NCBI GenBank assembly: GCA_963798015.1
Contig: CAWCSA010000016.1
Coordinates: 124,001 to 188,000, forward strand
From: Roseiarcus sp963798015
Lineage (GTDB): Bacteria > Pseudomonadota > Alphaproteobacteria > Rhizobiales > Beijerinckiaceae
Reading direction: 5' to 3'
DNA length: 64,000 bases
The notes beneath the pieces were generated by a model. It did not search any database. It was not told the DNA's origin and saw only the letters and a list, made by a program, of their open reading frames with translations. The translations under genes and the position numbers were made by a program. Numbering within the stretch: position 1 is the first letter of the stretch; each line of letters starts with the position of its first letter. Shown piece by piece: positions 51,255 to 60,300 of the stretch.

Positions 51255-52856
51255 ATGGCCACGGATATCGTCAGAATCGGGCGCGCGCTCCTCTCCGTTT
51301 CCGACAAGGCCGGCCTCCTGGATCTAGCGCACGCCCTCAGGCCGTTTGGCGTCGATTTTCTTTCGACCGGCGGCACCGCGGCGGTGCTGAGCGCCGCCGG
51401 CTTCACCGTCGTCGATGTGGCCCAGATCACCGGCTTCCCGGAGATGATGGACGGACGGGTTAAGACCTTGCACCCGCGAGTGCACGGAGGTCTGCTGGCG
51501 ATCCGAGCTGAGCCGGCGCATCAGGCGGCGATGATCGTCAACGACATCACGCCGATCGACCTTCTGGTCGTCAATCTCTATCCGTTCGAAGCGACGCTGA
51601 ACCGGGACGCCTTGTTTGAGGAGAGGGTCGAGAACATCGATATCGGCGGGCCGGCGATGATCCGCTCCGCGGCCAAGAACCACGACGATGTCGTGGTCAT
51701 TGTCGATGTGGACGATTACCAAGCGTTGATCGACGAATTACAACGCGGCGAGGGAGCGACCAGCCTCGCTTTCCGCCGCAGAATGGCTCAGAAGGCTTTC
51801 GCCCGCACCGCGGCCTATGATGCGGCGATCTCCAACTGGCTCGGACACGAAATTCACGAGCCCGCGCCGAAATGGCGCACTTTCGGCGGCGTTCTGCACC
51901 CGAGCTCCGGCGCGCTGCGCTACGGCGAGAATCCCCACCAGCGCGCGGCCCTGTACCTCAGCGCCGAGGCGCGCCCCGGCGTCGCGACGGCGCGCCAGAT
52001 CCAAGGCAAGGAGCTGTCCTACAACAATATCAACGACACGGACGCGGCTTACGAGTTGGTCGCCGAATTCGATGCCGAGGAAAGCCCTGCGGTGGCGATC
52101 ATCAAGCACGCGAACCCCTGCGGCGTCGCCGTCGGCGGGTCGCTGCTCGAGGCCTACCAAAAGGCGCTGAACTCAGATCCCGTGTCGGCGTTCGGCGGCG
52201 TGGTGGCGCTCAACCGGAAGATTGACGCGGCTTCAGCCAGCAAGATTGTCGAGATCTTTACCGAGGTGATTATTGCCCCGGAGGCGGATGACGAGGCGTT
52301 GGCGATTATCGCGGCGAAGAAAAACCTGAGGCTCCTGCTCGCGGGCTCCGTTCCCGATCCGCGAGCGCCGAGCCTCGGCGTGCGGTCGGTCGCCGGCGGC
52401 TTTCTGGTCCAGGATCGCGACAATGGCGGGCTTGAGGAGGGGCCGCTCAAGGTTGTGAGTAAAAGGGCTCCGACTTCGCGAGAAATGGCCGACCTAAAAT
52501 TCGCGTGGGTGGTCGCCAAGCATGTGAAGTCGAACGCCATCGTCTACGCCAAAGACGGCGCGACGGTGGGCGTTGGAGCGGGCCAGATGTCCCGGGTCGA
52601 TTCCGCTCGTCTCGCAACGCGTAAGGCCGAGGAGGCGGCCGAGATGGCAGGCTTGCCCGAGCCTCTCACGCGGGGCTCGGTCGTCGCCTCCGACGCCTTC
52701 TTTCCGTTCGCCGACGGCCTGGTTGCGACGATCGAAGCCGGCGCGACCGCGGTCATCCAGCCGGGAGGATCGGTGCGTGACGCCGAGGTGATCGCTGTCG
52801 CCGATGAAGCGGACGTAGCGATGGTCTTCACCGGCATGCGCCATTTCCGCCACTGA
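51255..52856 (+). CDS. purH: Bifunctional AICAR formyltransferase / IMP cyclohydrolase
   Basis: 533 residues, the last two steps of purine synthesis. The N-terminal IMP cyclohydrolase domain has VSDKAGLLDLAHAL and GFPEMMDGRVKTLHPRVHGG; the C-terminal transformylase has RYGENPHQRAALYL, the ELSYNNINDTDAAYELV block and IIKHANPCGVA with the catalytic Lys-His pair. It ends SVRDAEVIAVADEADVAMVF...RHFRH as usual. It stands alone between the small exported genes and the minus-strand protease block. Confidence 0.97.
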   Translation: MATDIVRIGRALLSVSDKAGLLDLAHALRPFGVDFLSTGGTAAVLSAAGFTVVDVAQITGFPEMMDGRVKTLHPRVHGGLLAIRAEPAHQAAMIVNDITPIDLLVVNLYPFEATLNRDALFEERVENIDIGGPAMIRSAAKNHDDVVVIVDVDDYQALIDELQRGEGATSLAFRRRMAQKAFARTAAYDAAISNWLGHEIHEPAPKWRTFGGVLHPSSGALRYGENPHQRAALYLSAEARPGVATARQIQGKELSYNNINDTDAAYELVAEFDAEESPAVAIIKHANPCGVAVGGSLLEAYQKALNSDPVSAFGGVVALNRKIDAASASKIVEIFTEVIIAPEADDEALAIIAAKKNLRLLLAGSVPDPRAPSLGVRSVAGGFLVQDRDNGGLEEGPLKVVSKRAPTSREMADLKFAWVVAKHVKSNAIVYAKDGATVGVGAGQMSRVDSARLATRKAEEAAEMAGLPEPLTRGSVVASDAFFPFADGLVATIEAGATAVIQPGGSVRDAEVIAVADEADVAMVFTGMRHFRH

Positions 52857-52909
52857 CACATCGTCGGCCGAGATCGCTGACGCGCTGGGTCGTGGACGCT
52901 GTGCGGGAC

Positions 52910-53416
52910 TTATTGCTCGGGCGAAACGATGACGGAGATTTGATCCTTGGGAACGCCGCTGAACTGAAGCGCAAGTGGCCGGCCCGGCAGATCAAACTTG
53001 ACGCTCTTGCGGACGCCTTCGCATCCCGTGGAGCCGCTAAACCCGATCGGATGCAGGTACGCCCCGCCATCGAGGACGTCGACCCAGCCTTCCGAGGAGA
53101 TCGTAACCCTATAAACGCCTGCCTTTGCCGGCGCGGAGAGGGTAAAATGGCCGGCGAACGCGGACGGCGACTTGGGCGCCCGCTCAGGCGCCTTCGGCAA
53201 TCCAGCGGCCGAGAGCGGCTGCAGCTCGAGCGTCATCGGGACGTCGTAGACCAGCGCTCCGCTGTTGGGAAGCGAAGCCTTGTCGGCGCGGACGAGCGCC
53301 GCGCGCTCGTGGTCAAGCGGCCATTTAAAGCCGCTGCAGCCCGACCCCTCCTGCGCCTGAGCCACGCCAGGCGCGGCGATGAGCGCCGCCGCGATGACCC
53401 ATCGGCCAAAGGTCAT
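52910..53416 (-). CDS. Exported protein of unknown function downstream of ctpA
   Basis: 168 residues with a signal peptide (MTFGRWVIAAALIAAPGVAQA). Mature part contains GCSGFKWPLDHERAALVRA and two more cysteine/beta segments (GSTGCEGVRKSVKFDL), suggesting a disulfide-linked beta protein in the periplasm. Its ATG overlaps the stop codon of the first ctpA gene (ATGA), so it is likely translated with it. I do not recognise a named family. Confidence 0.75.
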   Translation of the reverse strand: MTFGRWVIAAALIAAPGVAQAQEGSGCSGFKWPLDHERAALVRADKASLPNSGALVYDVPMTLELQPLSAAGLPKAPERAPKSPSAFAGHFTLSAPAKAGVYRVTISSEGWVDVLDGGAYLHPIGFSGSTGCEGVRKSVKFDLPGRPLALQFSGVPKDQISVIVSPEQ

Positions 53417-54732
53417 TGCACGGTTGTCACGGTCGCGGGCGCATCGGGGCTTCGCAGTGTCTCGGCCTTGGCGCCGTGCAGGAACTTGACGGCGGCCGCG
53501 AGCTGCGTGTCCTTGTCATGGTCCGGCGGCACGTAGGCGTCAGAGCCCTTCTCCTCCTCGCCATCGTTCTTTAAATGCCCGAACAGCGAGGCCTCGCCCA
53601 TGCTCGAAACCTTGCCCTTCAGGTCGTCGGGAATGTTTTCGAGCACCTTGATGTCCGGATCGATGCCCTTGGCCTGGATCGATCGGCCGGAAGGCGTGTA
53701 ATAGCGGGCGGTGGTAAGCTTGAGCGCGCCATTTTCGCCGAGCGGCAGAATGGTCTGAACCGACCCCTTGCCGAAACTTCGGGTGCCGATAAGCGTTGCG
53801 CGTTTGAGATCCTGCAAGGCGCCGGAGACGATCTCCGAGGCCGAAGCCGAACCGCCATTGATGAGCACCACCACCGGCTTGTCCTGCGAGAGATTGACGC
53901 CAGGGCGGGCTGAGTAACGCTGCCCCTGGTCGGAATTTCGGCCGCGGGTCGAAACGATGTCGCCGCTATCGACAAAGGCGTTGGTAATCTCGACCGCTTG
54001 GTTGAGCAGGCCTCCGGGATTGTTGCGCAGGTCGAGGATGTAGCCCTTCAAATTCGCTTGGCCGGGGTCAGTGCGGAAATGATCGAAGGCCTTGCGCACT
54101 CCGTCGTACGCCTCCTGGTTGAACTGGGTGATGCGGATATAGCCGATATCGCCGCTCTCCAGATGCGAGCGCACTGACTGAACATGGATGATCTCGCGGA
54201 CGATCGTGATCTCCTTGAGGTCCCCCTTCGATCCGCGCTCGACGGTCAGTCTCACCGGCGACTTGGCCGGGCCGCGCATCTTGTCGACCGCTTCCTTGAG
54301 GGTCAGGCCCTTGACCGCCGTGTCGTCGATACGAGTGACCAGATCGCCGGACATCATCCCAGCGCGCGCCGCGGGCGTATCGTCGATCGGGCTGACCACC
54401 TTGACCAGCCCATTCTCCATCATCACTTCGAGGCCGAGGCCGCCGAATTCCTCGCCCTTCATACTGCTCTGGAAGTCCTGCAAGGCCTTGGGATCAAAAT
54501 AATTTGAATGTGGGTCGAGAGACGCCAGCATGCCGTCGATCGCCGACTTGACCATTTTCTCGTCGTCAGGCTTTTCGGCGTAGTTGTCGCGCACTTTGTT
54601 GAACACTTCGGCAAAGAGCGCGAGCTTGTCATTCGTGCTGGAGTTGGCGGCGCGCAGCACATCGTGGGAGGCGCCGACCAGCACAACACCGGCGGCGACT
54701 CCATAGGCGAGATAGGAAAGACCTTTCCTCAT
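53413..54732 (-). CDS. ctpA: C-terminal processing peptidase CtpA, S41 family (downstream copy)
   Basis: 439 residues from MRKGLSYLAYGVAAG, a signal anchor. PDZ domain (EFGGLGLEVMMENGLVKVV, then DLVTRIDDTAVKGLTL), then the protease domain with catalytic Ser in NGGSASASEIVSGALQ and Lys in GTRSFGKGSVQTI. Periplasmic tail-specific protease; homologues degrade peptidoglycan hydrolases. It lies directly behind a second, clearly paralogous copy. Confidence 0.93.
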   Translation of the reverse strand: MRKGLSYLAYGVAAGVVLVGASHDVLRAANSSTNDKLALFAEVFNKVRDNYAEKPDDEKMVKSAIDGMLASLDPHSNYFDPKALQDFQSSMKGEEFGGLGLEVMMENGLVKVVSPIDDTPAARAGMMSGDLVTRIDDTAVKGLTLKEAVDKMRGPAKSPVRLTVERGSKGDLKEITIVREIIHVQSVRSHLESGDIGYIRITQFNQEAYDGVRKAFDHFRTDPGQANLKGYILDLRNNPGGLLNQAVEITNAFVDSGDIVSTRGRNSDQGQRYSARPGVNLSQDKPVVVLINGGSASASEIVSGALQDLKRATLIGTRSFGKGSVQTILPLGENGALKLTTARYYTPSGRSIQAKGIDPDIKVLENIPDDLKGKVSSMGEASLFGHLKNDGEEEKGSDAYVPPDHDKDTQLAAAVKFLHGAKAETLRSPDAPATVTTVQ

Positions 54733-54769
54733 CGGCGTACGCTCAGCTCCCTGGCTCGTGTTGAGCGCA

Positions 54770-56173
54770 TCAATTCGGCTTGGCGGGAGTCGCCTGGCCT
54801 GGATTGGTCGTCGCTGGGGACGCCGCCGCCGCCGGGGCCGGATCACTCTTCGCCGGGGCCGCCTCGGCCTTCACCGCCGGCTCGACGTACTTGACCCCGT
54901 GCAACAGGTCGATGGCGGCGGTGAGTTGCTTGTCGTCCTTCTCGTTCGGCGGGACATAGGCCTGGGAAGCCGATGTATCCTCGGCGCCGTTAGCGAGATG
55001 GCCCTTGAGCGAGGCCTCGCCCTTCATATCGTCCTTGCCCTTGAGGTCGTCAGGTACGTCCTCCAGCACCTTTATGTCGGGCTCGATGCCCTTGGCCTGG
55101 ATCGATCGGCCCGATGGCGTATAGTAGCGCGCCGTCGTGAGCCTGAGCGCGCCGTTTTCGCCAAGGGGCATGATCGTTTGCACTGAGCCCTTGCCGAACG
55201 ACCGGGTGCCAATCAGCGTCGCCCGTTTATGGTCCTGCAAGGCGCCGGAGACGATTTCCGAGGCCGACGCCGAGCCGCCGTTGATGAGGACCACAACGGG
55301 TTTGCCACCCGACAGGTCGCCGCCCGGCTTGGCGTCGAAGCGTTGGGTTTCGTCCGCGGTGCGACCGCGGGTTGAGACGATCTCGCCTCGGTCGACGAAC
55401 GAATTGACGACGTCGATCGACTGGTCGAGCAGGCCTCCCGGATTGTTGCGCAGATCCAGGATATAGCCCTTGAATTTGTCAGCCGGAATCTCGCTGTGCA
55501 GTTTCTCCATTGCACTCTTCAGACCGTCCGCGGTCTGCTCGGTGAACTGAGTGATGCGGATATAGCCGATGTCGCCATCCTCGACATGCGAGCGGACCGA
55601 CTGGACGTGGATGATCTCGCGGACAATGGTGATATCCTTGACGTCCTTCTTGGGGCCGCGGACGATCTTGAGCTTCACCGGAGAATTGATCGAGCCGCGC
55701 ATTTTCTCGACCGCTTGATCGAGCGTCAGCCCCTGAGTGGACGTGTCGTCGATGGCCGTTATGATGTCGCCCGAGAGCACGCCTGCCTTGGCGGCTGGCG
55801 TATCATCGATCGGGGTTACGACCTTGAGAAGGCCGTCTTCCTGGGTCACCTCGATGCCGAGGCCGCCAAACTCGCCCTTCGTCTGGACCTGCATGTCGCG
55901 AAACGCTTTGGCGTCCATGTAGCTCGAATGCGGATCAAGCGAGGACAGCATTCCGTTAATCGCGGCCTCGACCATTTTCGATTCATCTGGCTTCTCGACA
56001 TAATCGTTTCGGATCTTGTCGAACACGTCGCCGAACAGATTGAGCTGCCGATAGGTGTCGGCGGCCGCAGCGTAAGCCGACGGACTGACGAACAGCAACG
56101 CTTGCGGCGCCGTAGCCGCGGCTGCGGCTCCCAAAACAACTCCAACTCCCAAGTAACTAGCTTTACGAATCAT
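54770..56173 (-). CDS. ctpA: C-terminal processing peptidase CtpA, S41 family (upstream copy)
   Basis: 467 residues from MIRKASYLGVGVVLG. Same order: PDZ domain (EFGGLGIEVTQEDGLLKVV), catalytic Ser in NGGSASASEIVSGALQD and Lys in GTRSFGKGSVQTI. Identity to the second copy is high in the protease domain, but the C-terminal end is longer, with an Ala/Pro-rich tail ...AAASPATTNPGQATPAKPN. The start overlaps the end of the EnvC-like gene (ATGA). EnvC followed by CtpA is the usual order in Rhizobiales; two tandem ctpA copies are less usual. Confidence 0.93.
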   Translation of the reverse strand: MIRKASYLGVGVVLGAAAAATAPQALLFVSPSAYAAAADTYRQLNLFGDVFDKIRNDYVEKPDESKMVEAAINGMLSSLDPHSSYMDAKAFRDMQVQTKGEFGGLGIEVTQEDGLLKVVTPIDDTPAAKAGVLSGDIITAIDDTSTQGLTLDQAVEKMRGSINSPVKLKIVRGPKKDVKDITIVREIIHVQSVRSHVEDGDIGYIRITQFTEQTADGLKSAMEKLHSEIPADKFKGYILDLRNNPGGLLDQSIDVVNSFVDRGEIVSTRGRTADETQRFDAKPGGDLSGGKPVVVLINGGSASASEIVSGALQDHKRATLIGTRSFGKGSVQTIMPLGENGALRLTTARYYTPSGRSIQAKGIEPDIKVLEDVPDDLKGKDDMKGEASLKGHLANGAEDTSASQAYVPPNEKDDKQLTAAIDLLHGVKYVEPAVKAEAAPAKSDPAPAAAASPATTNPGQATPAKPN

Positions 56174-57504
56174 CCGCGCGCTTTCTCGATGTCTGACTTT
56201 GCCCACCACGGCCCCGGATCGATTGCAGTCCCGTCCTTGCGAAGCTCTATATAGAGAACTGGCCGCGCCGCGCCAACTGCGGCCGCCGTCACCATGCGAG
56301 CGGACCCGTCGCCCATTACGCCGACCGGTTCTCCCGCCAATACGGACTCGCCGGATTGAACATTGATTCGATCCATCCCGGCAAGCAGAACATAGTACCC
56401 TCCACCCGCGTCGATGATCAAGAGTTGCCCGTAACTCCGGTATGCTGCGGCGAAAAGCACGGCGCCGTCCGCCGGCGCGGAGACGGTCGCTGCGGCAGGC
56501 GTCGCCAAGGACATCCCCCGTTCGGTCCCCCCGAGGTCGTCCGGCGAGCCAAATGTTTTCAAAATTTCGCCCGCGGCGGGCAGCGGCACGCGCCCCTTGG
56601 CTTCAGCGAAGGCGATTTCGGGCTTGAGGCGCACTGTTTCGGCGCCCCGAGCGGCTTGCGCACGCGCTTCGATATCATCTGCCACAGCAACCTCAGTCGC
56701 ATGCGCCGCCGCTGCCGCGGCCTTGCGAGTCGCGCTTTCGCTATCGAGCCTTGCGATGAGATCCTTGAGCGAGCCTGCCTTTCTGGCAAGTTCCCCCGCC
56801 CGCTGCTGCTGCGAGCCCAGCGCGTCCTGCGCCGAGGCCAGAGACTGCTGACGCGCGTCAATGAGCGCGGCAAGGCGCATCTTGTCGGCCGCGAGCGCTT
56901 TGCTCTGTTCGGTAAGCCTGTCACGTTCCCCCGCGATGGATTCGCGGGTCTTGGCGAGGTTGTCGAGATCCCGCCGGGCCGCTTCGATCTCCGACTTCAG
57001 CTCCGGGATGAGGGAGCCCATAACGGTTGCCGCGCGCACCGCTTCCGACATGTCATCCGGTTTAACCAGAATGGCGGGGGGAGGATTGCTTCCCATCCGC
57101 TGGAGGGCGGCAAGCACGTCGGCGATAATTCCGCGCCGACGCTCGAGCGAGTGCGAGAGTTCATCGGCAGTTGCGTTCAGCCCTGACAATCTGTCGACAG
57201 CCGCGGCGGCGCCGCGCTCGGCGTCCTGCACCTTGGCGGTCGTTTCGATGAGCGCTGCGGAAAGGCGGGCCCGATCGGCGCGAACGGAGTTGATTTCGGT
57301 CTCGATCGCCCGCCGCTGCTCCTCCGACTGGCGCAGCGTGTCCTCAACGCCGCGAAGCTCTATTGCCTTGTCCGCACGTTGCTGATCGGCCGCCGCCGGC
57401 GGATTTGGCGGGGCAGGGTCCGCGAGCGCGCCGCCACGCGCGCCAAGAGAGGCGGCGACGAGGGCCGTGCTAGTGAGAATTGTCCATGTTCGCCTTCGGT
57501 GCAC
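56170..57504 (-). CDS. envC: EnvC-like murein hydrolase activator (degenerate M23 peptidase)
   Basis: 444 residues from a GTG. Signal sequence, then two long coiled-coil stretches (residues about 40-260, rich in Glu/Arg/Ala heptads), then a LytM (M23) domain. The zinc ligands of active LytM enzymes appear lost: the HxxxD position reads GMSLATP and the HLHFE site reads VLYIELR. This is the EnvC pattern, an activator of amidases at the division site and not itself a hydrolase. Its stop overlaps the ctpA start. Confidence 0.88.
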   Translation of the reverse strand: MHRRRTWTILTSTALVAASLGARGGALADPAPPNPPAAADQQRADKAIELRGVEDTLRQSEEQRRAIETEINSVRADRARLSAALIETTAKVQDAERGAAAAVDRLSGLNATADELSHSLERRRGIIADVLAALQRMGSNPPPAILVKPDDMSEAVRAATVMGSLIPELKSEIEAARRDLDNLAKTRESIAGERDRLTEQSKALAADKMRLAALIDARQQSLASAQDALGSQQQRAGELARKAGSLKDLIARLDSESATRKAAAAAAHATEVAVADDIEARAQAARGAETVRLKPEIAFAEAKGRVPLPAAGEILKTFGSPDDLGGTERGMSLATPAAATVSAPADGAVLFAAAYRSYGQLLIIDAGGGYYVLLAGMDRINVQSGESVLAGEPVGVMGDGSARMVTAAAVGAARPVLYIELRKDGTAIDPGPWWAKSDIEKARG

Positions 57505-57597
57505 AGGGGGGCATGGATCATCAAATCTAGGTAATATCTAGGCGGTTGAAGGCCATTTCGCGATTTTAACCTCGCGGAAATGATAGACGGGACGAGG

Positions 57598-58080
57598 TCA
57601 GCCGCGATGATAGGGGTGCCCGGTTAGAATGGTCACGGCCCGATACAGCTGTTCGCCAGCCATCACCCGGACCAGCTGGTGGGGCCAGGTCATTCGGCCG
57701 AAGCCCAGCACTCGATGCGCGATGGCGCGAAGCGATGGGTCAAGCCCGTCCGGGCCACCGATTGCCACCGCATAGGCCGGTCGCGACGCGTCACGCTCCC
57801 GGCCGATGTCGGCGGCCCATTCCTCGCTGGTCGCCGAGGGCCCCCGCTCGTCAAGCAGAACCAAAGCGCCGCCCTTAGGTGTGGCGGCTAGGATTGCCGC
57901 GGCTTCTTCGGTCCGTCTTTCGTCCGGCCGGCGCGAGCGCGATTCGGTAATCTCGCGCAAGTCAACGCCGACAAGACCCGCGCCTCGCGCGCTCTGCGCC
58001 AGTCGCTCGAAGTAGCGATCGAACAGCAGGCGCTCTGGCCCCGCCTTCAGTCTGCCGACGCAAACCAGCACAAGGCGCAT
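57598..58080 (-). CDS. rlmH: 23S rRNA (pseudouridine1915-N3)-methyltransferase RlmH
   Basis: 160 residues, SPOUT methyltransferase. Starts MRLVLVCVGRLKAGPERLLFD; the knot region has AIGGPDGLDPSLRAIAH and ends in the signature RVLGFGRMTWPHQLVRVMAGEQLYRAVTILTGHPYHRG-like sequence (family C-terminus). Methylates pseudouridine 1915 in helix 69 of 23S rRNA. It follows rsfS by 18 bases on the same strand, a standard pairing. Confidence 0.95.
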   Translation of the reverse strand: MRLVLVCVGRLKAGPERLLFDRYFERLAQSARGAGLVGVDLREITESRSRRPDERRTEEAAAILAATPKGGALVLLDERGPSATSEEWAADIGRERDASRPAYAVAIGGPDGLDPSLRAIAHRVLGFGRMTWPHQLVRVMAGEQLYRAVTILTGHPYHRG

Positions 58081-58098
58081 GTTCAGATATCGGCCGCT

Positions 58099-58536
58099 TC
58101 AGCTCCTGGCGGCTTCGCCAGGCCGATCGGCGCTCCACATCTTCTCAAGGTTATAGAACCGGCGAACGTCTGGACGGAAAACGTGCACGATCGCATTTTG
58201 CGCATCGAGCAGCACCCAATCGCAAAGCGGCATTCCTTCAACTTTCGGTGCGGGATAGCCGGCGTCACGACAGGCTTTTACCACCCGGTCGGCGATCGCG
58301 CCGACATGCACGCTCGAGCGGCCGGAGGCGATGATCATCCGATCCGCCAGCGTCGTTCGGCCGGACAGGTCAATAGAAACGATGTCCTCAGCCTTGGCGT
58401 CTTCAAGTCCTTCAACGATAATTTGAGACAGGTCGGCTGTTCGCGCGCGCCCGGAGGGGGCCGGGCTGCCGGCGGCGGGCGCCGCGGGGTGGGGCGTCAA
58501 GTTCAGCGTCGCATTCCTCTTTGCCCTGGGGTCCAT
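58099..58536 (-). CDS. rsfS: Ribosome silencing factor RsfS
   Basis: 145 residues if started at MDPRAKRNATLNLTP; the frame is open for another 96 codons with several in-frame ATG codons, so the true start is uncertain. The conserved core is IIVEGLEDAKAEDIVSIDL, TLADRMIIASGRSSVHVGAIAD, GMPLCDWVLLDAQNAIVHVF and the RRFYNLEKMW end. It binds L14 and blocks subunit joining in starved cells. nadD, often just upstream, is not found here. Confidence 0.9.
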   Translation of the reverse strand: MDPRAKRNATLNLTPHPAAPAAGSPAPSGRARTADLSQIIVEGLEDAKAEDIVSIDLSGRTTLADRMIIASGRSSVHVGAIADRVVKACRDAGYPAPKVEGMPLCDWVLLDAQNAIVHVFRPDVRRFYNLEKMWSADRPGEAARS

Positions 58537-58868
58537 GCGCGGCCGCGCGTAGGAAACATGCGACCTCCCGCCGCGCATTTCAAGCTCGCCGGTCGGCAGA
58601 GTCTGCATTGTCACCACGACCTTGCCGGCATGCTCGGTATTCCCCGCATCCCACGGCGGAATTACCATTGGCCGGCCGCCCTTCGTCAGTCGCCGATCGT
58701 CGAGCCTGTCGCTCCATCCACAACCGCGGGCGCGGCGCGAAACGCGGTACGCGCTGGCTAAACGAAGCGAGAAAGCGATCATTGCCAGGCGGTGCATAAT
58801 TAAGAATTTGCAATTGTTATCCACGCTCTGTCGACCTAAGCGGTAATCACCCCGGATCTTCTCAGCCG
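58537..58868. other. Region between rsfS and the cyclase gene
   Basis: 332 bases. Part of it may be the 5' coding region of rsfS if an upstream start is used, since the frame remains open. Otherwise it would hold the divergent promoters of rsfS and the cyclase gene. The 40 bases before the cyclase ATG are GC-poorer. I found no promoter pair or repeat here. Confidence 0.45.
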
Positions 58869-60098
58869 ATGAAGCAATTTTTGAATTCGATTGTCGAGGC
58901 TGGCGTTCGCGCCGAAATGCCTGGTCGCGAGGCCCGCTTCGTCAAGGCCTCCAACATCATCGCCTTGATTACGGTCGTCTGGCTGATTCTGCTGGTTCCA
59001 ATGTTCGTCCAGTATCTGCCAGCGGTGCGCAACGTGATGGTCGCGACCGTAACTTGTGCGATCGGGCTTTGCTTTGTTCCCGTGATAAACAGCTTTGGCT
59101 TTTACCGCACAGCGCAGATATACGCGCCCACAATTTCTATGTGTGCAGTAGCCTTCAATTCCTTGCACTTGGGCCACGAGTCCTGGAACGACTTGCTTTT
59201 GCTCACCGGCATTCTCGTGAGCTTCTACTATGTGGAGTCGTTATCGTCGCTCATATTGATCACTGTGTTCGGCCTAGCCCTCTTTGCCGGAGTAGAAGAG
59301 TGGTACGCTTCCGGACGGCGTGGTCTTCTCGAAGGCGTCGCGCCGGATCAATTCTTCGTTGCGGTCAAGAACACCTCCGTTTATAGCTTGGTCGTATTGA
59401 CGATTGGGTTCGCTTACTACAATCGTGCGGTTCTGAATTCGACGCAGCGAGCTTTGGACAGGGAATCCGCGCGCTCGGAATCGCTCCTGTTGAACATCCT
59501 GCCCAGAACGATTGCCGACAGATTGAAAAGCTCGCCGCAATTGATTGCGGATCGCATCCCGGAAGTCAGCATAGTGTTCGCCGATCTGGTCGGGTTCACC
59601 GAGATGTCCCGAAAAATGGATGCTGGGCGCGTTGTCGGGATGTTGAACGAGATTTTCCTCGGTTTCGATCGCGCCGCCACGCGCCTCGGCCTGGAGAAGA
59701 TCAAGACCATGGGCGACGCCTACATGGTCGTCGCGGGTGTCCCTGAGCCGCGCGCGGACCACGCGCAGGCGGCTGTTAGTATGGCTTTGGCCATGCAGAC
59801 GCACGTGGAAGCGTTGTCCTCCCGGCACCCTGACCTGCGCCTACGGATCGGCATCCATACGGGCCCGGTCGTCGCTGGGGTCATCGGCGAGAACAAGTTC
59901 TCCTACGACCTCTGGGGCGACAGTGTGAACATCGCCAGCCGGATGGAATCTCATGGTCTCGCAGGACGCATCCATGTGTCCGAGATCTTTGCCCGCGCCG
60001 CGGGCGGCGCGTGCCGCTTCGAGCCGCGAGGACCGATCGAGGTCAAGGGCCAGGGGCCGATGCAAACATACTTTCTCAGCCAGCCCGCTAATTCTTGA
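58869..60098 (+). CDS. Membrane-bound class III nucleotide cyclase (adenylate cyclase-like)
   Basis: 409 residues. Six hydrophobic helices in the N-terminal half (residues about 30-190), then a linker and a class III cyclase domain: SIVFADLVGFTEMS with the first metal Asp, then EKIKTMGDAYMVVAG with the second, and RIGIHTGPVVAGVIG and SYDLWGDSVNIASRME. The lysine in KIKTMGD and the Asp in YDLWGD are the residues that favour ATP; guanylate cyclases carry Glu and Cys there. So cAMP is the likely product. Membrane region is a possible sensor. Confidence 0.88.
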   Translation: MKQFLNSIVEAGVRAEMPGREARFVKASNIIALITVVWLILLVPMFVQYLPAVRNVMVATVTCAIGLCFVPVINSFGFYRTAQIYAPTISMCAVAFNSLHLGHESWNDLLLLTGILVSFYYVESLSSLILITVFGLALFAGVEEWYASGRRGLLEGVAPDQFFVAVKNTSVYSLVVLTIGFAYYNRAVLNSTQRALDRESARSESLLLNILPRTIADRLKSSPQLIADRIPEVSIVFADLVGFTEMSRKMDAGRVVGMLNEIFLGFDRAATRLGLEKIKTMGDAYMVVAGVPEPRADHAQAAVSMALAMQTHVEALSSRHPDLRLRIGIHTGPVVAGVIGENKFSYDLWGDSVNIASRMESHGLAGRIHVSEIFARAAGGACRFEPRGPIEVKGQGPMQTYFLSQPANS

Positions 60099-60207
60099 GA
60101 TTTCTCAGCGACGTTCCCGCTTGGGCACCGACCGTCAGATTTTGATCGCTAGGGAAGGAAACAGCCAAAACGCAAGGGACATCGGGGGATGGAAGAAAGC
60201 GGCCGGG

Positions 60208-60227
60208 GGCGAGAGCTTGCGCTCGCC
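60208..60227. repeat. Hairpin between the cyclase and the M23 peptidase genes
   Basis: GGCGAG-AGCTTGCG-CTCGCC forms a 6-bp stem, extendable through an inner GC pair. It lies in the 202-base gap between the two genes and has no U-tract. No other feature is visible in that gap. Confidence 0.4.
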
Positions 60228-60300
60228 AGCCACGCGCGGTACCTAATCTCGCACTCCGTCCAATTCAACACGGGCGCTAAAAGCGAGCGAAACACCTGTT

